From: Candidatus Magasanikbacteria bacterium RIFCSPHIGHO2_02_FULL_47_14
Lineage (GTDB): Bacteria; Patescibacteriota; Patescibacteriia; Magasanikbacterales; UBA922
Direction: 5' to 3'
DNA: 5,703 nucleotides
NCBI GenBank assembly: GCA_001784275.1
Contig: MFQB01000021.1
Location: 924-6,626 of the forward strand
Shown here: positions 1 to 5,702 of the stretch, in pieces
How the letters are laid out: every line of letters starts with the position of its first letter
How positions within the stretch are numbered: the stretch's first letter is position 1
Position numbers and translations under genes: made by a program
Notes under the pieces: generated by a model
The model's input: only the letters and a program-made list of their open reading frames with translations
Told to the model about the DNA's origin: nothing
The model's database searches: none

Positions 1-1
1 G

Positions 2-727
2 TACGACAACGGGAGATACTCCTTTCAAGGTGCCGGACTTGTGTTTGACACCGCGGGCATTATTCGGCTTGAGCCGGTCAGCAATCCACATGCAACGTTT
101 ACCATACTGAATCTCAATCGAGGTGCTGGATTGGAGTGGGTCGGGAAAAGCAACTTTAATCGCTATCATGGCGCATTGGAATATCAACAAGGCAAGGTAG
201 ATAAACAAATGTATGCCGTGAATGATGTGCTGTTGGAGGACTATACAAAGGGAATTGCAGAAACCGGCACCGGAGCGCCTATTGAATATGTAAAAGCCAA
301 TTTGGTTGCAGCTCGAACGTATGCCTATGCAGGCAAGGGGAAGTATCCATTTTTTGATACGCTGGGGAGCACGTATGACCAACTATATCTTGGCGCAGAT
401 GTCGCAGTTATAAAGCCTGACGTAGCCGCTGCGGCAGAAGCAACTCGTGGGTATATGGTGACGTATAACAATGATGTTGTGGTCACACCGTATTTTGGTC
501 GATCAAATGGTCAAACCAAATCATGGGTCCAAGTCTGGGGTGGAAAAGTAAAACCATGGTTGGTGTCTGTGGTTGCAAAATATGATAAAGGCAAGATACA
601 GCGTGGTCATGGAGTAGGGATGAGTCAGACCGATGCGTCTCTGCGTGCGCAAAAAGATGGCACGACCTGGCAAGAGCTACTTACGTATTACTACCAACAT
701 ACGGAAATTAAGAAAATATATAAGTAA
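2..727 (+). CDS. SpoIID/LytB-domain protein, C-terminal part (5' end outside window)
   Basis: The reading frame is open to the left window edge, so this is the C-terminal part (about 241 residues) of a longer protein; the GTG at 41 is internal, not a supported start. The SpoIID signature is clear: NDVLLEDYTKGIAE, then PIEYVKANLVAARTYAYAG, then a VWGG...PWLVSV stretch, and the terminal HGVGMSQ motif followed by LLTYYYQHTEIKKIYK. The glutamate at codon 260-262 aligns with the catalytic Glu of Bacillus subtilis SpoIID, a lytic transglycosylase that cleaves stem-peptide-free glycan strands. By family, the protein would act outside the membrane on peptidoglycan; the signal peptide or anchor expected upstream is not visible. 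SpoIID domains also occur in non-sporulating bacteria, so this is not evidence of sporulation. It ends with TAA only 5 bases before the next gene, which suggests cotranscription. Family call is firm; exact role is unknown. Confidence 0.9.
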   Translation, partial: YDNGRYSFQGAGLVFDTAGIIRLEPVSNPHATFTILNLNRGAGLEWVGKSNFNRYHGALEYQQGKVDKQMYAVNDVLLEDYTKGIAETGTGAPIEYVKANLVAARTYAYAGKGKYPFFDTLGSTYDQLYLGADVAVIKPDVAAAAEATRGYMVTYNNDVVVTPYFGRSNGQTKSWVQVWGGKVKPWLVSVVAKYDKGKIQRGHGVGMSQTDASLRAQKDGTTWQELLTYYYQHTEIKKIYK

Positions 728-732
728 AGTGT

Positions 733-1203
733 ATGTCAAACCAAAAACAGTATCTTGTAAAAACGTATATGCAGCCTCGTGTAGCATCTATTTTGCCAAG
801 CGCGACTGTTCGTGAGGCGGTGGAGAAGATGGTGGCTAAAGGCACGAACGGGCTTGTCGTCGTAGATGCTGAAAATAAACCGGTAGGTATTTTATCAACA
901 TGGGATATCATTCGTTATCTGGTGCCTGAGTATTTGGAAAAAGATAAGCACCTCGCGTCTTTTGAACCGGAAAGTTTATTTATGGAAAGGGCACTTCAGT
1001 CTCAGAACGATGCGGTTGAAAAGTTTATGTCTTCTCCGGTACACACGTGCAAAGAGACGCATTCGATTATGGAGGTTGCTACATTACTGTCTGAGTTCAA
1101 CATTCGCCAGTTGCCGATTGTAAACGATGACGGAGTTGTGGTTGGCTATATCAGTCGAACCAATGTCAAAAAAGCCATTGCAGATGTACTCGGTATAGTA
1201 TAA
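733..1203 (+). CDS. Tandem CBS-domain protein
   Basis: This 156-residue protein is essentially a CBS pair (Bateman module) with nothing else attached. CBS1 spans roughly residues 10-64 and carries NGLVVVD followed by the ligand-type motif GILSTWDI (52-59). CBS2 spans roughly 97-152 and carries RQLPIVNDDG followed by GYISRTNV (138-145). By family, such pairs bind adenosine nucleotides (AMP, ATP, SAM, c-di-AMP and similar) and regulate a partner protein or an attached domain. In the second motif Asn replaces the Asp that usually contacts ribose, so the two sites may differ in ligand binding. There is no signal peptide or membrane segment, so it should be cytoplasmic. The ATG at 733 is 5 bases after the upstream stop and 6 bases separate its own stop from the permease gene; no good Shine-Dalgarno precedes it, so translational coupling is likely. 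A regulatory role towards the permease is inferred from position only. Confidence 0.9.
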   Translation: MSNQKQYLVKTYMQPRVASILPSATVREAVEKMVAKGTNGLVVVDAENKPVGILSTWDIIRYLVPEYLEKDKHLASFEPESLFMERALQSQNDAVEKFMSSPVHTCKETHSIMEVATLLSEFNIRQLPIVNDDGVVVGYISRTNVKKAIADVLGIV

Positions 1204-1209
1204 AAATTT

Positions 1210-2493
1210 ATGTCGATCACATTTTTTGTTGCTATCGCTATTTTTTTAATCACCTACGGACTTATCATCTCTGAAAAAGTCCACCGAACAATTATTGCCT
1301 TGTTCGGGGCTTGTTTGATGATAATTTTAGGAATTTTGAATCAGGAGCAGGCCTTGGAAGGCGTCGACTTTAACACTCTTGGTCTTTTGATTGGGATCAT
1401 GATTATCGTCACCATTGCAAGACAGTCAGGAATGTTTCAGTATGTCGCCATTTGGGCTGCGAAAGTTGGAAAGGGGAAGCCTGTCGCCGTATTTTTGTTG
1501 CTCGGTGTCATTATTGCTTTGTTTTCGGCCTTTCTTGACAACGTGACGACCGTATTGCTTATGGTTCCGGTTACTCTTGTTGTCACACACAACCTGAGTA
1601 TTAATCCAAAGCCATTTTTAATTGGAGCAATTTTACTTTCAAACATCGGTGGCGCGGCTACGTTGATTGGTGACCCGCCAAATATCTTAATAGGAAGTGC
1701 GGCCGAACTTACGTTTAACGATTTTTTGGTTCACATGGGTCCGATTTCTGTGTTGATCTCTGTAGTCACACTTGGGTTATTGTATATAAAATATCGCAAA
1801 GTGTTGGTAACGACACCTGAAGCATCTGCGTCCGTCATGAAGTTCAATCCTAAGGATGCTATTTCCGACAAAGGACTGCTGATAAAGTCCCTTGTGGTAC
1901 TTGGGTTAGTCATTATAGGATTTTTTACCCATGCCACCACTCACTTGGAAGGGGCAACCATTGCCTTGGCCGGCGCGGCGCTCTTGCTGTTACTCACGGT
2001 CACAGATCCCGAGGACCATCTCAAGGAAGTTGAATGGACAACCATTTTCTTTTTTGTTGGGCTGTTTATATTGGTTGCCGGATTGGAACAAGTCGGGGCG
2101 ATTCGACTTATGGCGGAAAAACTCATTGATATGACGCAGGGAAACATGATTGCAACTGCGATAACCATTTTGTGGGGTTCCGCTATTTTGTCGTCAGTCA
2201 TCGATAACATTCCGTTTGTGGCAACCATGATTCCGCTTATTTACGACGTGGGGTCACTGACCGGCTTGCCACTTCAACCTCTCTGGTGGGCACTTACTCT
2301 GGGAGCGGATATCGGTGGAAATTTGACCATTGTTGGCGCATCAGCCAATGTGGTTGTCAGTGGTATGGCAACTCGTGAAGGGCATAGAATAGGATTTTGG
2401 GAGTACATGAAAGCTGCTGTGTGGGTTACAGTTGTTGGTCTTGTTCTTTCCACAGGGTACCTTTATTTCAGGTACCTCATACCATTTTCTTAA
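1210..2493 (+). CDS. ArsB/NhaD-superfamily permease, P-protein-like
   Basis: A 427-residue integral membrane protein with about 10-12 hydrophobic segments, a normal length for the ion transporter superfamily that includes ArsB, NhaD, CitM and the P (pink-eyed dilution) proteins. The first half has SAFLDNVTTVLLMVPV (106-121) and NIGGAATLIGDPPNILIGS (145-163). The second half repeats the pattern as SSVIDNIPFVATMIPL (328-343) and DIGGNLTIVGASANVVVSG (367-385). These paired motifs are the hallmark of the two-fold pseudo-symmetric fold, and the IGDPPN form points to the P-protein branch rather than classic arsenite pump ArsB. A hydrophilic loop of about 30 residues (around 195-224) joins the halves. 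Substrate cannot be read from sequence; anion, dicarboxylate or Na+/H+ exchange are all possible. No arsR or arsA lies nearby, so arsenite resistance is not supported. It is the last gene of the plus-strand operon and is followed directly by a terminator hairpin. Confidence 0.9.
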   Translation: MSITFFVAIAIFLITYGLIISEKVHRTIIALFGACLMIILGILNQEQALEGVDFNTLGLLIGIMIIVTIARQSGMFQYVAIWAAKVGKGKPVAVFLLLGVIIALFSAFLDNVTTVLLMVPVTLVVTHNLSINPKPFLIGAILLSNIGGAATLIGDPPNILIGSAAELTFNDFLVHMGPISVLISVVTLGLLYIKYRKVLVTTPEASASVMKFNPKDAISDKGLLIKSLVVLGLVIIGFFTHATTHLEGATIALAGAALLLLLTVTDPEDHLKEVEWTTIFFFVGLFILVAGLEQVGAIRLMAEKLIDMTQGNMIATAITILWGSAILSSVIDNIPFVATMIPLIYDVGSLTGLPLQPLWWALTLGADIGGNLTIVGASANVVVSGMATREGHRIGFWEYMKAAVWVTVVGLVLSTGYLYFRYLIPFS

Positions 2494-2497
2494 GTAT

Positions 2498-2526
2498 AAT
2501 AAATCCCGATTTATTCGGGATTTATT
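2498..2526. terminator. Bidirectional intrinsic terminator between the permease gene and recA
   Basis: A perfect 12-bp stem (2498-2509 AATAAATCCCGA with 2515-2526 TCGGGATTTATT) encloses a 5-base loop, TTTAT. The plus strand continues TTCTACCTC after a T-rich descending arm, and the minus strand continues into ATACTT after a T-rich arm. It begins 4 bases after the permease stop and ends 17 bases before the end of recA. This fits a shared terminator for the two convergent transcripts. The GC core is only CCCGA/TCGGG, so the outer A/T pairs double as the U-tract on either strand. Confidence 0.9.
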
Positions 2527-2543
2527 TTCTACCTCTTTATTTA

Positions 2544-3608
2544 TCAGACAGCCGCAACTTCTTCTTTGTCCCCAGCTTTTGCTGGCTCTTCATCCGGTGC
2601 ATCGCCACGTTCCACGGCTTCCCAGATTTTTTTCGTTATCTGAGTCATGAGCTTCGGATTTTCTCTTAAAAACTGTTTCGCTTTTTCACGGCCAACTCCG
2701 AGTTTTTCTTCGCCAAAGCTGTATGAGTTACCGGATTTGTTCACCACCTTGTGGGCAACTGCGACGTCGATGAGGTCCCCGGAAACAGAGATGCCTTCGT
2801 TATACATGATGTCAAATTCAGTCGTGCGGAATGGGGCAGCAACTTTATTTTTTACAACCTTAATTTTTACGCGGTTCCCGATCACTTTATCTCCTTGCTT
2901 AATTTGTGCGCTGCGACGAACTTCAATACGGACCGATGAGTAAAACTTCAACGCGGTTCCACCAGTGGTTGTTTCCGGATTTCCGAAAAAAACACCAATT
3001 TTTTGACGTACCTGGTTGATGAAGATAACAACCGTCTTGGTCTTACTTACAATGCCGGTCAGTTTTCGAAGCGCCTGACTCATCAACCGTGCTTGCAAAC
3101 CCATGTGTTGATCGCCCATCTCTCCTTCAATTTCTGCTTTAGGAACCAACGCTGCCACAGAGTCGACGACCACCACGTCCACTGCGTTCGAGCGCACCAA
3201 TGTCTCAAGAATTTCCAACGCCTGTTCGCCGGTGTCCGGCTGAGAGATCAAAAGATTATTGACGTCGACACCGATTTTTTTGGCATAGTCAGGATCGAGT
3301 GCGTGTTCTGCATCGATAAACGCTGCGATGCCTCCCTGTTTTTGCACCTCTGCAATAATGTGTTGTGCCAAGGTGGTTTTTCCACTGGCCTCAGGTCCAA
3401 AAATTTCAATGACTCTTCCGCGTGGCACGCCTTTGACTCCGAGTGCAATGTCCAAAGAGATAGAACCGGTCGGGACCGTGTCCACTTGCATGGCTCGAGC
3501 CTCGCTAAAACGCATAATGGAGCCTTCACCGTAGCGTTCTTTAATTTGTTCAATGGCAACCTGGGCTGCGCGCTGTTTGTCCTGTTGTTCTTCATTATTT
3601 CGTGACAT
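2544..3608 (-). CDS. recA: RecA recombinase
   Basis: Full-length RecA (354 residues; E. coli RecA has 353). RecA polymerises on single-stranded DNA, drives strand exchange with ATP, and stimulates self-cleavage of LexA-type repressors. Visible landmarks are the Walker A GPEASGKT (71-78), the catalytic Glu of DAEHALDP (E101, equivalent to E. coli E96), Walker B VVVVDS (145-150), loop L1 around EGEMGDQHMG (161-170), and loop L2 from NQVRQKIGVFFGNPETTTGG (198-217) with the ATP-sensing Gln199. A winged C-terminal domain follows, ending in a short acidic tail (DAPDEEPAKAGDKEE). There is no intein or other insertion. The ATG at 3608 fits the family's N-terminus, and an in-frame TAA lies 9 bases upstream, so no longer form is possible. 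There is no Shine-Dalgarno before the start. The stop is TGA followed at once by TAA, a tandem stop. It probably has its own promoter because a terminator closes the upstream gene. Confidence 0.99.
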   Translation of the reverse strand: MSRNNEEQQDKQRAAQVAIEQIKERYGEGSIMRFSEARAMQVDTVPTGSISLDIALGVKGVPRGRVIEIFGPEASGKTTLAQHIIAEVQKQGGIAAFIDAEHALDPDYAKKIGVDVNNLLISQPDTGEQALEILETLVRSNAVDVVVVDSVAALVPKAEIEGEMGDQHMGLQARLMSQALRKLTGIVSKTKTVVIFINQVRQKIGVFFGNPETTTGGTALKFYSSVRIEVRRSAQIKQGDKVIGNRVKIKVVKNKVAAPFRTTEFDIMYNEGISVSGDLIDVAVAHKVVNKSGNSYSFGEEKLGVGREKAKQFLRENPKLMTQITKKIWEAVERGDAPDEEPAKAGDKEEVAAV

Positions 3609-3620
3609 ACAAAAAAGTTA

Positions 3621-3645
3621 CAGAATTATACGGACAGGCATTCTG
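3621..3645. repeat. Inverted repeat in the recA leader, candidate operator
   Basis: CAGAAT at 3621-3626 and ATTCTG at 3640-3645 form a perfect 6+6 inverted repeat with a 13-base spacer, 12 bases upstream of the recA start codon. It also covers a perfect TATAAT hexamer on the minus strand (3625-3630). Such a position suits a repressor site, for example an SOS operator, but it matches neither the E. coli CTGT-N8-ACAG nor the Firmicute GAAC-N4-GTTC LexA box, and no lexA gene is visible. An RNA hairpin is possible but weak because the arms are A/T-rich. It could be chance. Confidence 0.35.
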
Positions 3646-3657
3646 GCGGTTATTCAG

Positions 3658-3686
3658 ATAATAAAAACATACCCTCCTTATGTTAA
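3658..3686 (-). promoter_or_regulatory. Candidate sigma70-type promoter of recA
   Basis: On the minus strand TTAACA (3681-3686, 5 of 6 to the -35 consensus) is followed after exactly 17 bases by TATTAT (3658-3663, 5 of 6 to the -10 consensus). Initiation would fall near 3651, giving a leader of about 42 bases before the recA ATG. The position downstream of the preceding gene's terminator supports a separate recA transcription unit. An isolated TATAAT at 3625-3630 is closer to recA but lacks a good -35 at 16-18 bases; if used, the leader would be only about 10 bases. Confidence 0.5.
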
Positions 3687-3707
3687 AAATAACGCAAATG
3701 TCTTTAT

Positions 3708-3736
3708 AGGGTACGGGGTTTACTATGGGTTGTCAA
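3708..3736 (-). promoter_or_regulatory. Second, weaker promoter candidate upstream of recA
   Basis: A perfect TTGACA (3731-3736, minus strand) is followed after 17 bases by TACCCT (3708-3713), which matches only 3 of 6 bases of the -10 consensus. It sits just past the T-tract of the preceding terminator. A transcript starting here, near 3701, would have a leader of about 92 bases containing the AAGGAGG motif at 3673-3679. The poor -10 makes this less likely than the 3658-3686 candidate. Confidence 0.25.
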
Positions 3737-3754
3737 ATTGGAAAAAAGACAGAA

Positions 3755-3779
3755 AAAGACACCGGTTTAGGGTGTCTTT
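3755..3779 (-). terminator. Intrinsic terminator overlapping the end of the RodZ-like gene
   Basis: On the minus strand AAAGACACC (3779-3771) pairs perfectly with GGTGTCTTT (3763-3755) across a 7-base loop, and T-rich sequence follows (TTCTGTCTTTTTTC). The rising arm encodes the last codons of the RodZ-like protein and its TAA stop (3767-3769) lies inside the loop. The plus strand lacks a T-tract, so the element is one-directional. It should separate ftsK/RodZ-like transcription from recA. Confidence 0.8.
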
Positions 3780-4480
3780 ATAAGCGTGATATGCGAGGTA
3801 TTTGCAGAGAGACGGTCGGTCTTTTTATACACCACATGGCGGGTTAGTTCTGTAGTTTTTCCATGTTTCTTCTTGGCTGAAAAAATCAACGTATTTACTC
3901 CGTCAGTGAGAGTCAGACTTTCCTGAAAGTAACCGGTATCGTTCGCAGCAATTTCTTTTCCGTTGATAAATACCACTGCTTCCTGGTCTGTTTTCCCCTG
4001 AATCGTAAGGGTCGGTGTCGGTGTAATGAATCCGTTTTCAGGATGAAATACGGCGAGCTCAGGTGGCTCGATAATCTGCTTTACTTGAATGGCGAGATAT
4101 CCAATAAGAGAAAGAGTGATGGCGGCGATGCCGGCAACCCGAACCAGTGTTGGAAAGTTTTGGAATTTTATTGGTTTCCGCGCCGGTGCCGCCTGTGTAT
4201 CGGTAAGTGACGGACGCATCTCTTCGTATACAAATTGATCGATGAATGACTTGGGGTCAAGACCGATTGTTTCAATATATCGTCTGATCAGATGTTTTTG
4301 ATAGACTGGCGCAAACGGCAGTTGTTCAAACTCGCAACTCTCAAGTGCAACGACGTATTGTTTGTTAATTCGAAGTTTGGCAGCAACGGTCTCAAGAGAA
4401 ATACCTGCAGTATCGCGTGCCTCTTTGAGACGGAGACAAATTCGTTTTGTGGGAGAAATTTTTTTCTTAACAAACTCCAT
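3767..4480 (-). CDS. RodZ-like protein: helix-turn-helix, one membrane segment, Ig-like outer domain
   Basis: This 237-residue protein has RodZ/YmfM-type order. A cytoplasmic helix-turn-helix (about 14-77) contains LRLKEARDTAGISLETVAAKL and the family-typical LESCEFEQLPFAPVYQKHLIRRY. A linker (85-110) leads to a single membrane helix at about 112-132. Outside is a short beta-rich domain (about 139-219; PTLTIQGKTDQEAVVFINGK ... VNTLIFSAKKKHGKTTELTRHVVY), which resembles bacterial Ig-like or glucodextranase-B-type modules rather than the usual RodZ DUF4115. RodZ links the MreB cytoskeleton to the cell-wall machinery; that role here is inferred from layout and from lying between ftsK and recA, as ymfM does in Firmicutes. 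I chose the ATG at 4480 over a TTG two codons upstream (4486), because ATG gives a typical start and neither has a Shine-Dalgarno. It follows ftsK by 40 bases, so the two are probably cotranscribed. Confidence 0.85.
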   Translation of the reverse strand: MEFVKKKISPTKRICLRLKEARDTAGISLETVAAKLRINKQYVVALESCEFEQLPFAPVYQKHLIRRYIETIGLDPKSFIDQFVYEEMRPSLTDTQAAPARKPIKFQNFPTLVRVAGIAAITLSLIGYLAIQVKQIIEPPELAVFHPENGFITPTPTLTIQGKTDQEAVVFINGKEIAANDTGYFQESLTLTDGVNTLIFSAKKKHGKTTELTRHVVYKKTDRLSANTSHITLIKTP

Positions 4481-4520
4481 ACACAAAGAGTGTGAGTATC
4501 ATGAAAAAAGAAGTGTGTTT

Positions 4521-5702
4521 TTATTTATTTTCGTTTTGTGTTTCTTCTTCGTCTTCGACGTCATCCTCGTTCGCCTGATCTTCCGTATCATACACGTCTT
4601 CCTTTCCTTCATCAATTTCCTCTGGCTCCTCTGTAACTTCAGACCCCCGGTAGACGTTAAACTGTCCTTGCGGTTCCCCAACCTCAACTTCTGTCGTCAA
4701 AATTTCCCGTGGTTTAGCGCCGTCACCGGGACCAATCACTCCGGCTTCCTCTAACTCATCTAAAATACGGGCGGCGCGCGCATAACCAACTTTCAGTCGA
4801 CGTTGTAAGAACGAGGCGGATGCTTTTCCAGCTTCGAGTATAGCGCGTTTAGCTTCGTCAAACAACGGGTCCTGGTCATCAGACGGACCGCCGAACAAAC
4901 TCAAGGTGCCGGCACCTTTTTGTTTTTGAATAATCGAGTCGTCATAGATCGGTTCGTCATCACCTTTGAGATAATCTGAAATGCTTTTCACCTCTTCTTC
5001 TGAGATAAAAGCGCCCTGAATACGAACCGGCTTTGAAAGTTCAGCTGTCTGGAGCAACATATCTCCTCGGCCGATGAGCTTTTCCGCTCCGGAGGCATCA
5101 AGAATGGTGCGTGAGTCAGTGAGAGACGCAACAGAAAATGCAATACGTCCGGGAATATTCGCTTTCATTAAGCCTGTGATGACATCAACACTTGGACGCT
5201 GTGTTGCAAGGACGAGATGAATACCAACCGCGCGGGCCATTTGCGCTAAACGAATAATGCCGGTCTCAACTTCATTTGCAGCTGTTGCCATGAGATCAGC
5301 AAGTTCGTCGATGATAAACAAAATATGAGGGAGCTTACGATCAGGGTGCGCCTTGTTGTATCCGGAAATATCTCTGTTGCCGACTTTGCTTAAGAGATCA
5401 AAACGGCGTTCCATCTCTGAGATCGTCCACTTGAGCGCATTTATCGTTTGCTGCGTGTTTACTATGACAGGGGTGAGAAGATGTGGAATGCCGTTATACG
5501 ACGTCAGTTCAACGCGCTTCGGATCAACCATAATCATGCGCAGTGTTTCTGCGGTATTTTGGTAGATAAGCGAGCAGATGATCGTGTTCATACACACGGT
5601 TTTCCCGGAGCCTGTCGCACCGGCAATGAGCAAGTGAGGCATGCGTGGCAGATCGGCGAACCATACTTTTCCCCCGACGTCTTTCCCGAGTCCGACCATC
5701 AT
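4521..5702 (-). CDS. ftsK: FtsK/SpoIIIE DNA translocase, C-terminal part (5' end outside window)
   Basis: The frame is open to the right edge, and the in-window sequence begins just before the ATPase core (VGLGKDVGGK), so the N-terminal membrane helices and linker are missing by window limit. FtsK pumps double-stranded DNA at the division septum and helps resolve and segregate chromosome termini. Numbered within the fragment: Walker A GATGSGKT (28-35), the MVDPKRVEL segment (58-66), Walker B ILFIIDE (127-133), and the conserved LATQRPSVDVITGLMKANIP followed by GAEKLIGRGDMLL. The gamma winged helix, which reads polar DNA motifs and touches XerD in known systems, is at about 278-336 (FLQRRLKVGYARAARILDEL). 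After gamma there is an unusual tail of about 57 residues, roughly half Asp/Glu over its last 39. The stop is TAA. No terminator is seen before the RodZ-like gene 40 bases on, so they likely share a transcript. Confidence 0.97.
   Translation of the reverse strand: MMVGLGKDVGGKVWFADLPRMPHLLIAGATGSGKTVCMNTIICSLIYQNTAETLRMIMVDPKRVELTSYNGIPHLLTPVIVNTQQTINALKWTISEMERRFDLLSKVGNRDISGYNKAHPDRKLPHILFIIDELADLMATAANEVETGIIRLAQMARAVGIHLVLATQRPSVDVITGLMKANIPGRIAFSVASLTDSRTILDASGAEKLIGRGDMLLQTAELSKPVRIQGAFISEEEVKSISDYLKGDDEPIYDDSIIQKQKGAGTLSLFGGPSDDQDPLFDEAKRAILEAGKASASFLQRRLKVGYARAARILDELEEAGVIGPGDGAKPREILTTEVEVGEPQGQFNVYRGSEVTEEPEEIDEGKEDVYDTEDQANEDDVEDEEETQNENK

Noticed and set aside
41..43. GTG as the start of the SpoIID-like gene.
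   Set aside because: The frame stays open to the window edge with plausible protein sequence, and a SpoIID protein needs more N-terminal residues and an export signal.
2456..2476. Two GGTACC hexamers 15 bases apart at the end of the permease gene, able to pair as a small hairpin.
   Set aside because: They lie inside codons for a hydrophobic C-terminus, the stem is only 6 bp with a 9-base loop, and the real terminator follows 20 bases on.
1210..2493. Arsenite efflux pump ArsB with arsenic resistance function.
   Set aside because: The IGDPPN motif favours the P-protein branch, and no arsR, arsA or arsC lies nearby.
2541..2546. recA ending in TGA then TAA as a sign of UGA recoding (Gly), as in Gracilibacteria.
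   Set aside because: No in-frame TGA occurs inside any conserved gene here, whereas recoding genomes use it often; the tandem stop is compatible with the standard code.
3003..3605. A 200-codon open frame on the plus strand opposite recA.
   Set aside because: It lies wholly antisense to a full-length conserved recA and its translation has no recognisable domain; it is a shadow of recA codon structure.
5697..5702. Paired ATG codons as the start of ftsK.
   Set aside because: They fall immediately before the conserved ATPase core, well inside known FtsK proteins; the gene continues past the window.
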